Assembly (NCBI GenBank): GCA_018064935.1
Contig: JAGHUF010000099.1
Coordinates: forward strand, 1 to 47,914
Source: Candidatus Merdinaster equi
GTDB taxonomy: Bacteria; Bacillota; Clostridia; Lachnospirales; Lachnospiraceae
Direction of reading: 5' to 3'
DNA length: 47,914 nt
The number at the start of each line of letters is the position of its first letter. Position 1 is the first letter of the stretch. Made by a program: the position numbers and the translations under genes. The notes under the pieces were generated by a model. That model had not been told where the DNA came from. It saw only the letters and a list, made by a program, of their open reading frames with translations, and ran no database searches. Shown here in pieces: positions 16,950 to 26,404 of the stretch.

Positions 16950-19466
16950 ATGAAAAGAAGAATTTTATTTGCTGTACTGATATCACTATGTGTTATGTTG
17001 TTTGCCGGATGCGGAGACGATAACGGTAATACTTCTTTGCCGGATAATGAAAGTGCGGCAGATGAGCAGGGAGATGAAGGCGAAAGCTCGAAGGACGTGG
17101 CGGATGAAAACGAAGCTGCGACAAATGAGGAGAATTATCAAGTTGCAACGCTCGAAGAACTGGCCGCCATAAATGGAATAACAGTTGATGAACTGAATAT
17201 TTACAAGGCTGAAGACGGAACGATTCGGTTTATTGGCAATAAGATTTCAAACCGCGTAGTTTCAAGTGAAGCGGATGTGGTAAAGGCTATCGGAGATATA
17301 TCGGAATTATTATCGGTTAAGGATAATGATTTTGTGCTTACCAATAAGCAGACAAGTCCGGTATCAGGGAATACAACCTACACCTTCTCTGTGGCAAAGG
17401 TATATACAATTGACGGCGAAGAAGTAGGCGTATCCACAAACCGATGCATTTCCCTTATGGTCAATAAGGAGGGAGAAATCAGGGCTCTTACAAACAGCTT
17501 ATATCCGGAAAATGAGGATTTGTTCGGGACGTATGAAATTGTAACCAAAGAGGCTGCGGTTGCAATGGTTCGTGAGAAGATTTCGAGTGAAGCTAAGATT
17601 TATGAAGAGAAAATCGTTTTATCCGGAATACAAGATGAGTCCCTAAAAAATTATTTTGGCGGTACGACCGTACCTGCATGGTATATCTACACAGATAATT
17701 TGTCCAATGAGAAGAAGCCTTATATGTTATACTGCGTCGCTGCTGTTTCAGATGAAATGACAAGGCAGATGGACGACGGCGTTATAAGCGTTTATACGGT
17801 TGAAATTCCGTCCTTGACTTATTTTGAAGATAGGGCAAAAAATGGTGAATCCACCTATACAACTTCCGGTTTTTTTGAGGATTATGAAGCTGCGGGAGTG
17901 TATAAATACACATTGGACTTGTCATTGATTAAGGAACATGCCAGTTCCCCTACACCATTTGGTACGAGAGAAGAGACCATGGAGGTAGAGGTGCCGGTAA
18001 TGAAGCACAAGGAAACCGGTCTTTATTATCTGGGCGATATTGATAGAAGAGTCATAGCATCAAATTGCTTTGATATGCTATTTTGCGAGAAAACCAATTT
18101 GGTATGTTCAGAGAATCCCGAGGATATAAACAGTTGGAGATTTGAAAACACAGAATCGCCTAACGGTACTTCTTATTTCTTTGACCCCAATTATGTAATT
18201 TCAAGCTATAACAGTATGCTTACCGTGAGGGATACCTTCTACGATCTGTATGGATATACATCCACGGATTTTACGGAGTTACCGATTGCGGTGCTGGTAT
18301 ATATGTGCGTGACTCCCAGCTATCCGGAAGAGCTTGATCAGTTTCGCGTGAATGCGTCCAATGGCGGTGTTGTGAATGACTGGGCAATCTTTTTAACGTC
18401 TCCGACATGCCCTGTATATCTCGATGCGGATGCATTTTGTCATGAATATGGGCACGGAATGAACAACCGTATTAAGACCCTGAATCCGGGCAATGAATCC
18501 GGTGCGATTAACGAGGGATACGGTGATATATTGGGGGTTCTTGCCACTTATATTCGAAACGGCATTGAAAATCCGGCGGAATGGAACGTTGGCGGAGATA
18601 ACGCAATGAGGTCAATGTCTGACCCGTATAAGTTCGAAGATCCCAAATATATTGGGGGAACTTATTTTGTTCCGGAAGTGTCCATGAATTACAGGAGCCA
18701 GGGGGTAGTGGATTCGGGCGGTGTTCATGACAATGCCAATGTTCTGAATTATTTATGCTATAAGATGGTTAATTCGGATACGAACACGGCTTTGACTATG
18801 AAGGAGGATTTAGACCTCTGGTTAGAGGCTCTGTATTGTATAAGCTCGGATGCAGGTTATAAGGATATCGGACATTATCTTAAGTATGCAGCAACTCAGA
18901 TAGGACTTTCGGATGAGAAGCAGAGTCTGGTAAATGAGCTGGTTGATAAATATGGCTTCGGAGACGGCAACGACAGTTTGTCGGATATTTTTGCCGAGGA
19001 AGGTACGGTAAAACTGACCTTTGAAGTCGAAGGGGAATATGGAGAGGAATTATCCGACCTTGTTCTTTTGTTTAATCCGGACGGCGGTGGTCAGTATCAG
19101 GTCGGTCAGTTGAACGATGGAAAGGCAACCTACAGAGCAAAAGAGGCACCTAGTGAAGGGAAACTGATGCTTCTGTTTTATCCTTACGACAGCCAGACAT
19201 ATATGATTTCGGATTTTAAGTTTGAAGCGAAAGACCCTACTTCGGATTTTCGTGTGACAATAAAGAAGCAGGATGTTGAAGTGGGGGATATAATAGACAT
19301 AGCGGAAAATGAGTTATGTTACATAGAAATATATTCTGAAACGGCGGGAATTTATGAGAGCGAAAACGATTTGACCGTTAAGGATTCGGACGCTGTATAT
19401 TATATATCCACCCGAAGCATGGAGAACGAGGGTGAGTTTACACTGTATATCGTAAATGCAAAATAG
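16950..19466 (+). CDS. Thermolysin-like (M4) metalloprotease lipoprotein
   Basis: Zinc endopeptidase anchored outside the membrane, 838 residues. The lipobox FAGC gives Cys21, followed by an acidic, Ser/Glu-rich linker. A propeptide-like FTP/PepSY region spans about 80-300. The catalytic domain has HEYGH (His498, Glu499, His502) and the third zinc ligand Glu522 in AINEGYGD, exactly 20 residues after His502 as in thermolysin; His593 in SGGVHDNANVLN matches the transition-state histidine. The last 200 residues are beta-rich and unassigned. The start is ATG 16950 with GAGGA upstream; an in-frame upstream TTG would break the signal peptide. Frequent CCG, GCG and TCG codons look unlike neighbours, hinting at transfer. 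Confidence 0.92.
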   Translation: MKRRILFAVLISLCVMLFAGCGDDNGNTSLPDNESAADEQGDEGESSKDVADENEAATNEENYQVATLEELAAINGITVDELNIYKAEDGTIRFIGNKISNRVVSSEADVVKAIGDISELLSVKDNDFVLTNKQTSPVSGNTTYTFSVAKVYTIDGEEVGVSTNRCISLMVNKEGEIRALTNSLYPENEDLFGTYEIVTKEAAVAMVREKISSEAKIYEEKIVLSGIQDESLKNYFGGTTVPAWYIYTDNLSNEKKPYMLYCVAAVSDEMTRQMDDGVISVYTVEIPSLTYFEDRAKNGESTYTTSGFFEDYEAAGVYKYTLDLSLIKEHASSPTPFGTREETMEVEVPVMKHKETGLYYLGDIDRRVIASNCFDMLFCEKTNLVCSENPEDINSWRFENTESPNGTSYFFDPNYVISSYNSMLTVRDTFYDLYGYTSTDFTELPIAVLVYMCVTPSYPEELDQFRVNASNGGVVNDWAIFLTSPTCPVYLDADAFCHEYGHGMNNRIKTLNPGNESGAINEGYGDILGVLATYIRNGIENPAEWNVGGDNAMRSMSDPYKFEDPKYIGGTYFVPEVSMNYRSQGVVDSGGVHDNANVLNYLCYKMVNSDTNTALTMKEDLDLWLEALYCISSDAGYKDIGHYLKYAATQIGLSDEKQSLVNELVDKYGFGDGNDSLSDIFAEEGTVKLTFEVEGEYGEELSDLVLLFNPDGGGQYQVGQLNDGKATYRAKEAPSEGKLMLLFYPYDSQTYMISDFKFEAKDPTSDFRVTIKKQDVEVGDIIDIAENELCYIEIYSETAGIYESENDLTVKDSDAVYYISTRSMENEGEFTLYIVNAK

Positions 19467-19488
19467 CCGGTTTCAGGGAGGAATGAAA

Positions 19489-19893
19489 TTGGAAAACCTA
19501 TTTTTAAGAGTAAAGGGAATTGTAAAAAAAGATGACAAATATCTCGTAATCAAGAGGTGGATGGATGATCGCATACCAGATCCTTTTGTGTGGGAGTTTG
19601 TTGATGGTGAAGTTAGCTTCGGAGAGTCGCCTAATGATGCCATGGAAAGAATTCTTATAGATACACTCGGCGTATATGGAAAGATTGAGAGGGTATCTTA
19701 TGTCTGGTCACAGATGATTGCAGACACGCAGTGTGTGGGAATTGCATATATATGTAGCATCGATGATGCCGAGGAGGACAATTTTGTCTTGTCGGAGGAA
19801 TTCGGTGGCTTTGAATGGATAAGCAGAGAGCAATTTGATTATTATATTGAGAACACATATGTTCTGAAAGATTTAGAAAAGGCGGATTTGTAA
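19489..19893 (+). CDS. Nudix-fold protein with degenerate Nudix box
   Basis: A protein of about 134 residues with a Nudix fold: LRVKGIVKKDDKYLVIKRW strand pattern, then GEVSFGESPNDAMERILIDTLGV where the Nudix box should be. The Gly, first Glu and Arg are kept, but the REUxEE core reads RILIDT, so the metal-binding glutamates are missing and hydrolase activity is doubtful. It may instead be a binding or regulatory protein. GGGAGG at 19476-19481 is 7 bases from TTG 19489 but only one base from ATG 19483, so I favour the TTG; an ATG at 19456 overlaps the protease gene. pyrF starts one base after its stop, suggesting coupling. Confidence 0.7.
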   Translation: MENLFLRVKGIVKKDDKYLVIKRWMDDRIPDPFVWEFVDGEVSFGESPNDAMERILIDTLGVYGKIERVSYVWSQMIADTQCVGIAYICSIDDAEEDNFVLSEEFGGFEWISREQFDYYIENTYVLKDLEKADL

Positions 19894-19894
19894 A

Positions 19895-20824
19895 ATGGTA
19901 AACAAATTAATTGAGAAGATTCGGAAAACTAATGCTCCAATCGTGGTTGGGCTTGATCCAATGATGGATTATGTTCCTTCTTTCATTAAGGAGAAGGCGT
20001 TCAAGGAATATGGTGAGACACTAGAGGGTGCTGCTGAAGCTTTCTGGCAGTATAACAAAGGGATAGTTGATGCAGTCTATGATTTGATTCCAGCAGTTAA
20101 GCCACAGATTGCAATGTATGAGCAGCTTGGAATTCCTGGTCTTGTAGCTTATAAGAAGACAGTGGATTACTGCAAGGAGAAAGGTCTTGTTGTCATAGGT
20201 GATATCAAAAGAGGAGATATAGGCTCAACTTCTGCAGCATATGCTACTGGACATCTTGGCAATATCCAGATTGGTGCTAATACATATGCAGGATTTGATG
20301 AGGATTATGCTACAGTTAACCCTTATCTTGGATCTGATGGTGTTCAGCCATTTATTGATGTATGCAAGAAAGAAGGAAAGGGAATATTTGTCCTGGTAAA
20401 GACCAGCAATAAGAGTAGCGGAGAATTCCAGGATCAGATTATCGATGGCAATCGTCATTTATATGAACTTGTCGGAGAGATGGTCGATAAGTGGGGAGAG
20501 CAGCTCGTGAGTGAAGGAAGTAGTTACTCAAGTGTTGGTGCTGTTGTAGGAGCTACATATCCTGAGCAGGGCAAAATACTTAGAGAGATTATGCCAAAGG
20601 CAATGATTCTGGTGCCAGGATATGGTGCACAGGGTGGAAAGGGCAAAGATCTGACACACTTCTTTAACAAGGATGGACTTGGAGCAATTGTTAATTCTTC
20701 TCGTGGAATAATTGCTGCATACAAGCAGGAGGCATATGCTTCTTATGGTGAGGCAGGATATGCTGATGCCAGCAGAGCAGCAGTTATTGCAATGAAAGAG
20801 GATATTGCATCTGCACTTGCATAA
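19895..20824 (+). CDS. pyrF: Orotidine-5'-phosphate decarboxylase, long type
   Basis: Last step of UMP synthesis, decarboxylating OMP. At 309 residues this is the longer type 2 form. The N-terminal IVVGLDPMMDYVPS, the catalytic DIKRGDIGST (Asp-x-Lys-x-x-Asp) and the phosphate-binding LVPGYGAQGGKGKDL followed by IVNSSRGIIAAY are diagnostic. The start codon is one base after the preceding stop. pyrE follows 34 bases later with its own ribosome-binding region, so the two final UMP steps are co-transcribed. No PyrR-type leader is visible. Confidence 0.96.
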   Translation: MVNKLIEKIRKTNAPIVVGLDPMMDYVPSFIKEKAFKEYGETLEGAAEAFWQYNKGIVDAVYDLIPAVKPQIAMYEQLGIPGLVAYKKTVDYCKEKGLVVIGDIKRGDIGSTSAAYATGHLGNIQIGANTYAGFDEDYATVNPYLGSDGVQPFIDVCKKEGKGIFVLVKTSNKSSGEFQDQIIDGNRHLYELVGEMVDKWGEQLVSEGSSYSSVGAVVGATYPEQGKILREIMPKAMILVPGYGAQGGKGKDLTHFFNKDGLGAIVNSSRGIIAAYKQEAYASYGEAGYADASRAAVIAMKEDIASALA

Positions 20825-20858
20825 TATTGGTTAGAAAAACATAAAAGGGGATAAGAAA

Positions 20859-21533
20859 ATGGAACAGTATAAGCAGGAATTTATTGAATTTATGGTGGAT
20901 TGTAACGTTCTTAAGTTCGGTGATTTTGTCACAAAGAGTGGAAGAAAAACACCTTTTTTTGTAAATACCGGATTCTATAGAAGCGGTAGCCAGCTTGCAA
21001 AGCTTGGAAGCTATTATGCAAAGGCAATTGAAGCTAAATTTGGATTTGATTTTGATATTCTTTTCGGACCAGCATATAAGGGTATTCCTCTTACTGTTGC
21101 CACAACAATGGCAATAAGTAATCTGTATGATAAGGACATCTTATATTGTTCAAATCGTAAGGAAGTGAAAGATCACGGCGATAAGGGAATCCTTCTTGGA
21201 AGCCCTATTCAGGATGGCAACAAGATTCTTATCATCGAGGACGTTACTACTGCAGGAACATCTATCGGTGAGACAATGCCTATCCTTAAGGCACAGGGTG
21301 ATGTGTCTGTGTGCGGACTTGTTGTAAGCGTAGACAGAATGGAAAGAGGTCAGGGAGAAAAGAGTGCTCTTGCAGAGATATCTGAGACCTACGGATTTGA
21401 AACAACTGCAATTGTTACCATGGCAGAGGTTGTAGAACATTTATATAACCGTCCTTACAAGGGAAAGGTATATATTGATGATACATTAAAGGCAGCAATT
21501 GACGCATATTATGCAGAGTATGGAGCAAAGTAG
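20859..21533 (+). CDS. pyrE: Orotate phosphoribosyltransferase
   Basis: Converts orotate and PRPP to OMP, the substrate of the upstream pyrF product. Length of 224 residues is normal. Seen: FVTKSGRKTPFFVNTGFY near the N-terminus, the ILFGPAYKGIPL substrate loop, the flexible KEVKDHGDKG catalytic loop and the PRPP motif ILIIEDVTTAGTS. GGGGATAAG lies upstream of the ATG. The next small membrane-protein gene starts 17 bases after the stop. Confidence 0.96.
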   Translation: MEQYKQEFIEFMVDCNVLKFGDFVTKSGRKTPFFVNTGFYRSGSQLAKLGSYYAKAIEAKFGFDFDILFGPAYKGIPLTVATTMAISNLYDKDILYCSNRKEVKDHGDKGILLGSPIQDGNKILIIEDVTTAGTSIGETMPILKAQGDVSVCGLVVSVDRMERGQGEKSALAEISETYGFETTAIVTMAEVVEHLYNRPYKGKVYIDDTLKAAIDAYYAEYGAK

Positions 21534-21550
21534 TATAAACTGCAAAATTA

Positions 21551-21883
21551 ATGGCTACAGAAAAAAAAGAAAAACATCATTTTATATTTACGAATAGAAA
21601 GAACCCACCCCAAGGTATTATGTCAACCGTACTTGGGGTGCTTTCTCTTTTTCTTACTGTCTTTTTGATTATTGTCTCATATAACATGGGAGGAAATGCG
21701 ACAGTCAGAGAAGGGGCAGGATTAATGGTCTCCTGGTTATTGTCGCTGGGAGGCTTGATTTGTGGCGCCTTTGGAAAGGCTGTAAAAAATGTGTTTTATT
21801 TGTTCTGCTACATTGGAATTGGATTAAACCTCCTTAATTTCATTGTGTGCAGCATTATTTTATATATTGGAATGTACGCGTAA
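21551..21883 (+). CDS. Small conserved membrane protein (DUF6142-like)
   Basis: A 110-residue protein with a short polar N-terminus (HHFIFTNRKNPPQGIMS) and three apolar segments at about 24-43, 57-73 and 83-107. The F-TNRK-P-GIMST start followed by helices matches what I recall of the Lachnospiraceae family DUF6142; that label is from memory. No ribosome-binding site is obvious, which is odd for a gene so close (17 bases) to pyrE and may mean translational coupling. Function unknown. Confidence 0.75.
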   Translation: MATEKKEKHHFIFTNRKNPPQGIMSTVLGVLSLFLTVFLIIVSYNMGGNATVREGAGLMVSWLLSLGGLICGAFGKAVKNVFYLFCYIGIGLNLLNFIVCSIILYIGMYA

Positions 21884-21927
21884 ACTCATAGTTTATTGCA
21901 TATGGAGAGGTAGGATAGATAGATTAA

Positions 21928-24036
21928 ATGGACGAGCAAAATGTACTTGAAAGATATAATTTGATATGCGATCGTCTTCAAGAAATGAAAGCAGAATTGT
22001 CTGGTGAGGCAGCAGAAGGTGAGGGCGTTGTAAGTATGCCTGAGCCGGGGCGAGGATTATTTTTATTTGGTACCGATGAGTTATGTAAACTTATCAAGGC
22101 GTATGAGCAGATTCCTCAGAGAAGATCGTTTACCCTCGAACAGCTCAAGGAGGAGAACAGGAATCTGTATTCAGAGCGCTTGGCTGATAAATATGACAGC
22201 AGCTATTACAATCCTTCCTATATGCAGAAATTATTCGGGGAGGAACTTGGTGCGCTCTTATGCGCCATAATCAATGAGGTTACCTGTGTGGTAAGCGCTT
22301 CTTTTACGGGCGATTTGGAGAGCATTGTGATTCGAGGAGAACTGTTCCTCGAGCTGTATTCGGCGTTTGTCTCAGAGCTTCAGGAAACGGGGAAGCTTCC
22401 CAAGCGCGATACGATTAAGAGCATCCTGTACTACTATGGATTCGATTATTCTGATATCAGAGAAAATAAAACTGTAGGTGCGCTCGTAGATGCAGATGAC
22501 AGGGAGTGCAGATTCTTCTACGACATAATCATGAACAGTGATTTGACTGACCTTAGGTACCTGTATTATTACGGCTTCTATATCACTGATAATGAGTATA
22601 ATACAGCGAAACATATGAACGAGCTGTCGGAGGAACAGATTGCACTGATGGCAGATACATATACCGGTGGTTATTGCAAGGGATTCGAGCTTGCGGGGAA
22701 AGATTTGTCGAAGAAACAAACTGTTGATGTGAGATTTCCCGTTGGTTTTGAAAGAATGGTAAAAAAAGCAATTCAGAATTTTGAGAGAATCGGCCTTAGA
22801 CCAACTATGTACAGATGTGCAGAGAGCAGCCTGTGGTCGTGCTCATCAGGAACTACGGGGTGCTTTGGTGCGGCATATAATAAGCAGCTTAGCTACGATC
22901 ACCGTGAGGATGAGGCGCTTATTCTCGATGGGAATTATAAAACAAGAAGAGTTGAATGTAGAAAAGAGGCATTTGAGGCATATAAGGACAAGGCGCATAA
23001 ACATGCAGGTCCGGCTGTAATTGAGTCTTTTGGAGAAAAGCCTTTCAGCCCAAAGAATAACATATGTGCGCCTAAATATGATGATAAGCAAAGAGAGATT
23101 AGAACTCAGCTCATAAGTAAAGCATCTGAACTTACTCATAGTTATATTCCATGGGATGAGAGAAGCTTTACTGTAATTGCATTCCCTGTGCCGGAGATTG
23201 GAGAGAAATATGCGGAAATATTCGATGAGATAATTCGGATTAATACGCTTGATTACCAGTCCTACAGTAGAATGCAGGGGGCTATGATAGATGCGCTTAA
23301 TACGTGTACCCGTGTGGAGATTGGCGGCAAAAATGGGAATGAGACCAATCTTACTGTTGAGTTATGTAAACTAAGCAATCCTGACAAACAGGCTATATTT
23401 GAAAACTGTGTTGCGGATGTAAATATTCCTGTTGGTGAGATATTCACATCGCCAGTCCTCAAAGGAACAAATGGAATTCTTCATGTGAGCCATGTTTATC
23501 TGGAAGGACTCTTTTATAAAAATCTCAAATTTGAGATTGTAGACGGATTTACAAGTGCAGTTTCGTGCGAGAATTTCGCGACTGAAAAAGAGGGTGAGGA
23601 CTACATTCGCGAGAATATTCTGTTCCACCATGACAAGCTTCCAATGGGTGAATTTGCGATTGGAACCAACACAACAGCTTATGTAGCAGCAGGAAAATAT
23701 GGTATAGAGAATATTCTGCCAATACTTATTGCGGAAAAGACGGGACCTCATTTTGCATTTGGCGACACCTGCTATTCGTACTCAGAGGATGTAGCAGTAT
23801 TCAACCCGGATGGAAAAGAGATTGTTGCCAGAGACAATGAAGTTTCACTACTTCGAAAGAGTGACCCTTCGAAGGCATATTTTGATTGCCATACTGATAT
23901 TACGATTCCATATGAGGAACTTGGATTCATCAGAGGCGTGCGCGAAGACGGAACCAGGGTATCAATTATTGAAGACGGCAGATTTGTATTAAAAGGTTGT
24001 GAAGAACTTAATGCGCCACTTGATAAAAAGGTGTAA
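21928..24036 (+). CDS. M29-family aminopeptidase with long N-terminal extension
   Basis: Predicted metal-dependent aminopeptidase (thermophilic aminopeptidase/PepS-like), 702 residues against about 410 for the family. The C-terminal part keeps the ligand set: Glu504 in VGEIFTSP, Glu575 in MGEFAIGTN, His608 in GPHFAFG followed by Tyr616, and His655/Asp657 in CHTD. The DLTV-type substrate region appears as GNETNLTVEL. The first 280-330 residues have no motif I know and are helical, with aromatic runs such as LRYLYYYGFYITD. No signal peptide, so cytoplasmic. Likely trims peptides. It has no clear partner among the pyrimidine genes before it or the purine genes after it. Confidence 0.82.
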   Translation: MDEQNVLERYNLICDRLQEMKAELSGEAAEGEGVVSMPEPGRGLFLFGTDELCKLIKAYEQIPQRRSFTLEQLKEENRNLYSERLADKYDSSYYNPSYMQKLFGEELGALLCAIINEVTCVVSASFTGDLESIVIRGELFLELYSAFVSELQETGKLPKRDTIKSILYYYGFDYSDIRENKTVGALVDADDRECRFFYDIIMNSDLTDLRYLYYYGFYITDNEYNTAKHMNELSEEQIALMADTYTGGYCKGFELAGKDLSKKQTVDVRFPVGFERMVKKAIQNFERIGLRPTMYRCAESSLWSCSSGTTGCFGAAYNKQLSYDHREDEALILDGNYKTRRVECRKEAFEAYKDKAHKHAGPAVIESFGEKPFSPKNNICAPKYDDKQREIRTQLISKASELTHSYIPWDERSFTVIAFPVPEIGEKYAEIFDEIIRINTLDYQSYSRMQGAMIDALNTCTRVEIGGKNGNETNLTVELCKLSNPDKQAIFENCVADVNIPVGEIFTSPVLKGTNGILHVSHVYLEGLFYKNLKFEIVDGFTSAVSCENFATEKEGEDYIRENILFHHDKLPMGEFAIGTNTTAYVAAGKYGIENILPILIAEKTGPHFAFGDTCYSYSEDVAVFNPDGKEIVARDNEVSLLRKSDPSKAYFDCHTDITIPYEELGFIRGVREDGTRVSIIEDGRFVLKGCEELNAPLDKKV

Positions 24037-24061
24037 TTCTAGTAAAATTTATGTTGGGCTT

Positions 24062-24100
24062 ACTCTCGCCTGATGATACAATATATTGTCCCTGGAGAGT
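24062..24100 (+). promoter_or_regulatory. Nested inverted repeat upstream of purE
   Basis: ACTCTC (24062-24067) pairs with GAGAGT (24095-24100), and between them lies the perfect 12-base palindrome ACAATATATTGT (24078-24089). It lies 40 bases before the purE start, where a purine regulator would bind. No T-run follows and no purine-riboswitch core is present. TTGGGC (24053) and TACAAT (24077) 18 bases apart may be a weak promoter. Confidence 0.45.
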
Positions 24101-24140
24101 GATTAATACACAATAGAGGGGATAAAAAAGGAGATTAATT

Positions 24141-24647
24141 ATGGCACAGGTCGGTATTGTAATGGGCTCAGATTCAGACATGCCCGTTATGTCCAAGGCG
24201 GCAGATATTCTTGAACAGTTTGGTATCTCATATGAGATGACCATTATTTCAGCTCATAGAGAGCCAGATGTTTTTTTTGAGTATGCAAAGACTGCAGAAG
24301 AAAAGGGATTTAAGATTATTATCGCAGGTGCAGGTATGGCAGCACATCTTCCAGGTATGTGTGCAGCAATTTTTCCAATGCCTGTAATCGGAGTGCCTAT
24401 GCATACAACTTCACTTGGAGGAAAGGATTCGCTTTATTCCATTGTTCAGATGCCGTCGGGTATACCGGTTGCAACTGTAGCAATTAATGGTGGACAGAAT
24501 GCAGGAATTCTCGCAGCTAAGATTCTTGCAACTTCTGATTCAGAACTCCTTGATAAGCTTAAGGCTTTCACAAAGGAAATGAAGGAAGGCGTTCAGAAGA
24601 AGGATGCCAAGCTTCAGGAAGTTGGATATAAGAACTATACAAAATAG
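24141..24647 (+). CDS. purE: N5-carboxyaminoimidazole ribonucleotide mutase
   Basis: De novo purine step converting N5-CAIR to CAIR. The 168 residues and the GSDSDMPVMSKA phosphate loop with ISAHREPD place it in class I PurE, which normally works with PurK; no purK is in the window. AGAGACKDSLYSI-type loop reads LGGKDSLYSIVQMPSG. A consensus AAGGAG site precedes the ATG. First gene of the pur cluster E-M-N-D. Confidence 0.96.
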   Translation: MAQVGIVMGSDSDMPVMSKAADILEQFGISYEMTIISAHREPDVFFEYAKTAEEKGFKIIIAGAGMAAHLPGMCAAIFPMPVIGVPMHTTSLGGKDSLYSIVQMPSGIPVATVAINGGQNAGILAAKILATSDSELLDKLKAFTKEMKEGVQKKDAKLQEVGYKNYTK

Positions 24648-24734
24648 ATAAAAAGGATTGAGGGTGTGCGCAGAGCATAACAATAGAAATCCTCGAGATC
24701 ATAAATAAATAGTATCAATAATAAGGAGACCGAA

Positions 24735-25760
24735 ATGGATTACAAGAAAGCCGGAGTAGATATTGAAGCAGGATATAAGTCAGTTGAGCTGATGAAGGAA
24801 TATGTTAAGGGAACCATGAGAAGTGAAGTCATGGGTGGAATCGGAGGATTCTCAGGAGCATTTTCTCTTGCAGCAATTAAGGATATGGAGGAGCCAGTTC
24901 TGTTATCAGGAACAGACGGAGTTGGAACTAAGATTAAGCTTGCCTTCCTTCTTGATCAGCATGACACAATTGGAATTGATTGCGTTGCCATGTGTGTAAA
25001 TGATGTTGCATGCGCTGGAGGTGAACCTTTATTTTTTCTTGACTACATTGCATGTGGCAAGAATTATCCGGAGAAGATTGCAACAATAGTTAAGGGCGTA
25101 GCTGAAGGCTGTAAGATGTCTGGCTGTGCACTTGTTGGTGGTGAGACTGCAGAGCATCCAGGACTTATGCCTGAGGATGAATATGATCTTGCAGGTTTCT
25201 CTGTTGGAGTTGTTGAGAAAAAAGATCTGATTGACGGATCAACACTTAAGGCTGGCGATGTACTTATTGGTATTGCAAGTAGCGGTGTTCACTCAAATGG
25301 ATTTTCTCTTGTAAGAAAGGTTTTCCCTATGACAGTAGAAAGCCTTAATACATATTATGATGAACTTGGAACTACTCTTGGAAAGGCACTCATCGAGCCT
25401 ACAAGAATATATGTGAAGGCTCTTAAGTCAGTTAAGGATGCTGGAGTTAAGGTTAAGGCTTGCAGCCATATTACTGGTGGTGGATTCTACGAGAATATTC
25501 CAAGAATGCTTAAAGATGGTATTCGCGCTGTTGTCAAGAAAGACAGTTATGATATTCCACCTATTTTTGGGCTTCTTCAGAAGACTGGTAATATTGAAGA
25601 TCAGATGATGTACAACACATATAATATGGGACTTGGAATGATAGTTGCCGTTGATAAGGCTGATGTTGATAAAACAATGGAAGCAATCAAAGCAGCTGGT
25701 GAGACACCTTATGTTGTTGGTTATACTGAGGACGGAGAAAAAGGAGTGACCTTATGCTAA
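24735..25760 (+). CDS. purM: Phosphoribosylformylglycinamidine cyclo-ligase (AIR synthetase)
   Basis: ATP-dependent closure of FGAM to AIR. The 341-residue length is standard. Diagnostic segments are [62 protein letters not shown] and [14 protein letters not shown], then the C-terminal [15 protein letters not shown]. An AAGGAG site precedes the ATG. Its stop overlaps the purN start by 7 bases, so the two are translationally coupled. Confidence 0.97.
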   Translation: MDYKKAGVDIEAGYKSVELMKEYVKGTMRSEVMGGIGGFSGAFSLAAIKDMEEPVLLSGTDGVGTKIKLAFLLDQHDTIGIDCVAMCVNDVACAGGEPLFFLDYIACGKNYPEKIATIVKGVAEGCKMSGCALVGGETAEHPGLMPEDEYDLAGFSVGVVEKKDLIDGSTLKAGDVLIGIASSGVHSNGFSLVRKVFPMTVESLNTYYDELGTTLGKALIEPTRIYVKALKSVKDAGVKVKACSHITGGGFYENIPRMLKDGIRAVVKKDSYDIPPIFGLLQKTGNIEDQMMYNTYNMGLGMIVAVDKADVDKTMEAIKAAGETPYVVGYTEDGEKGVTLC

Positions 25761-26380
25761 GGGTACTTGTATGTGTATCCGGTGGGGGCACTAATCTTCA
25801 GGCTATTATTGATGGCGTACAAAATGGAAGTATAGCAAATACACAGATTGTTCGTGTTATCAGCAACAATCCTGGGGCTTATGCTCTTGAAAGAGCGAAG
25901 AAGCATGGAATAGATGCAGTATGCATCTCGCCTAAGGATTACGAGACAAGAGCTATATTTAATGATGCACTTATGAATGGAATAAGGGAGGCTGCTCCGG
26001 ATCTGATTGTCCTGGCAGGCTTCCTTGTTGTAGTTCCTGAGGCAATAATCAAAGAGTATACAAATAGGATTATCAATATTCATCCCTCGCTCATTCCCTC
26101 GTATTGCGGAACAGGCTATTACGGACTTAAGGTTCACGAAGGGGTTCTTGCAAGAGGAAATAAAGTGACAGGAGCAACAGTTCATTTTGTGGATGAAGGA
26201 ACAGACACGGGACCGATTATTTTCCAGAAAGCGGTTGATGTCGAGGAAGGAGATACTCCAGAGATTCTTCAGAGGAGAGTTATGGAGCAGGCCGAATGGA
26301 TAATTATGCCGAAGGCAATTGATGCAATTGCGAGAGGACTCGTAAGTGTCGTTGATGGGCATGTACATATTGCAAAGTAA
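25754..26380 (+). CDS. purN: Phosphoribosylglycinamide formyltransferase
   Basis: Transfers a formyl group from N10-formyltetrahydrofolate to GAR. The 208 residues begin [18 protein letters not shown] (substrate-binding loop). The catalytic triad is present: Asn108 and His110 in NIHPSLIP, and Asp151 in the [10 protein letters not shown] loop. AAGGAG lies inside the purM coding end, so its start depends on purM translation. purD follows after 24 bases. Confidence 0.97.
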   Translation: MLRVLVCVSGGGTNLQAIIDGVQNGSIANTQIVRVISNNPGAYALERAKKHGIDAVCISPKDYETRAIFNDALMNGIREAAPDLIVLAGFLVVVPEAIIKEYTNRIINIHPSLIPSYCGTGYYGLKVHEGVLARGNKVTGATVHFVDEGTDTGPIIFQKAVDVEEGDTPEILQRRVMEQAEWIIMPKAIDAIARGLVSVVDGHVHIAK

Positions 26381-26404
26381 GTGTTCGAAGTAGAAAGGAT
26401 TTAT

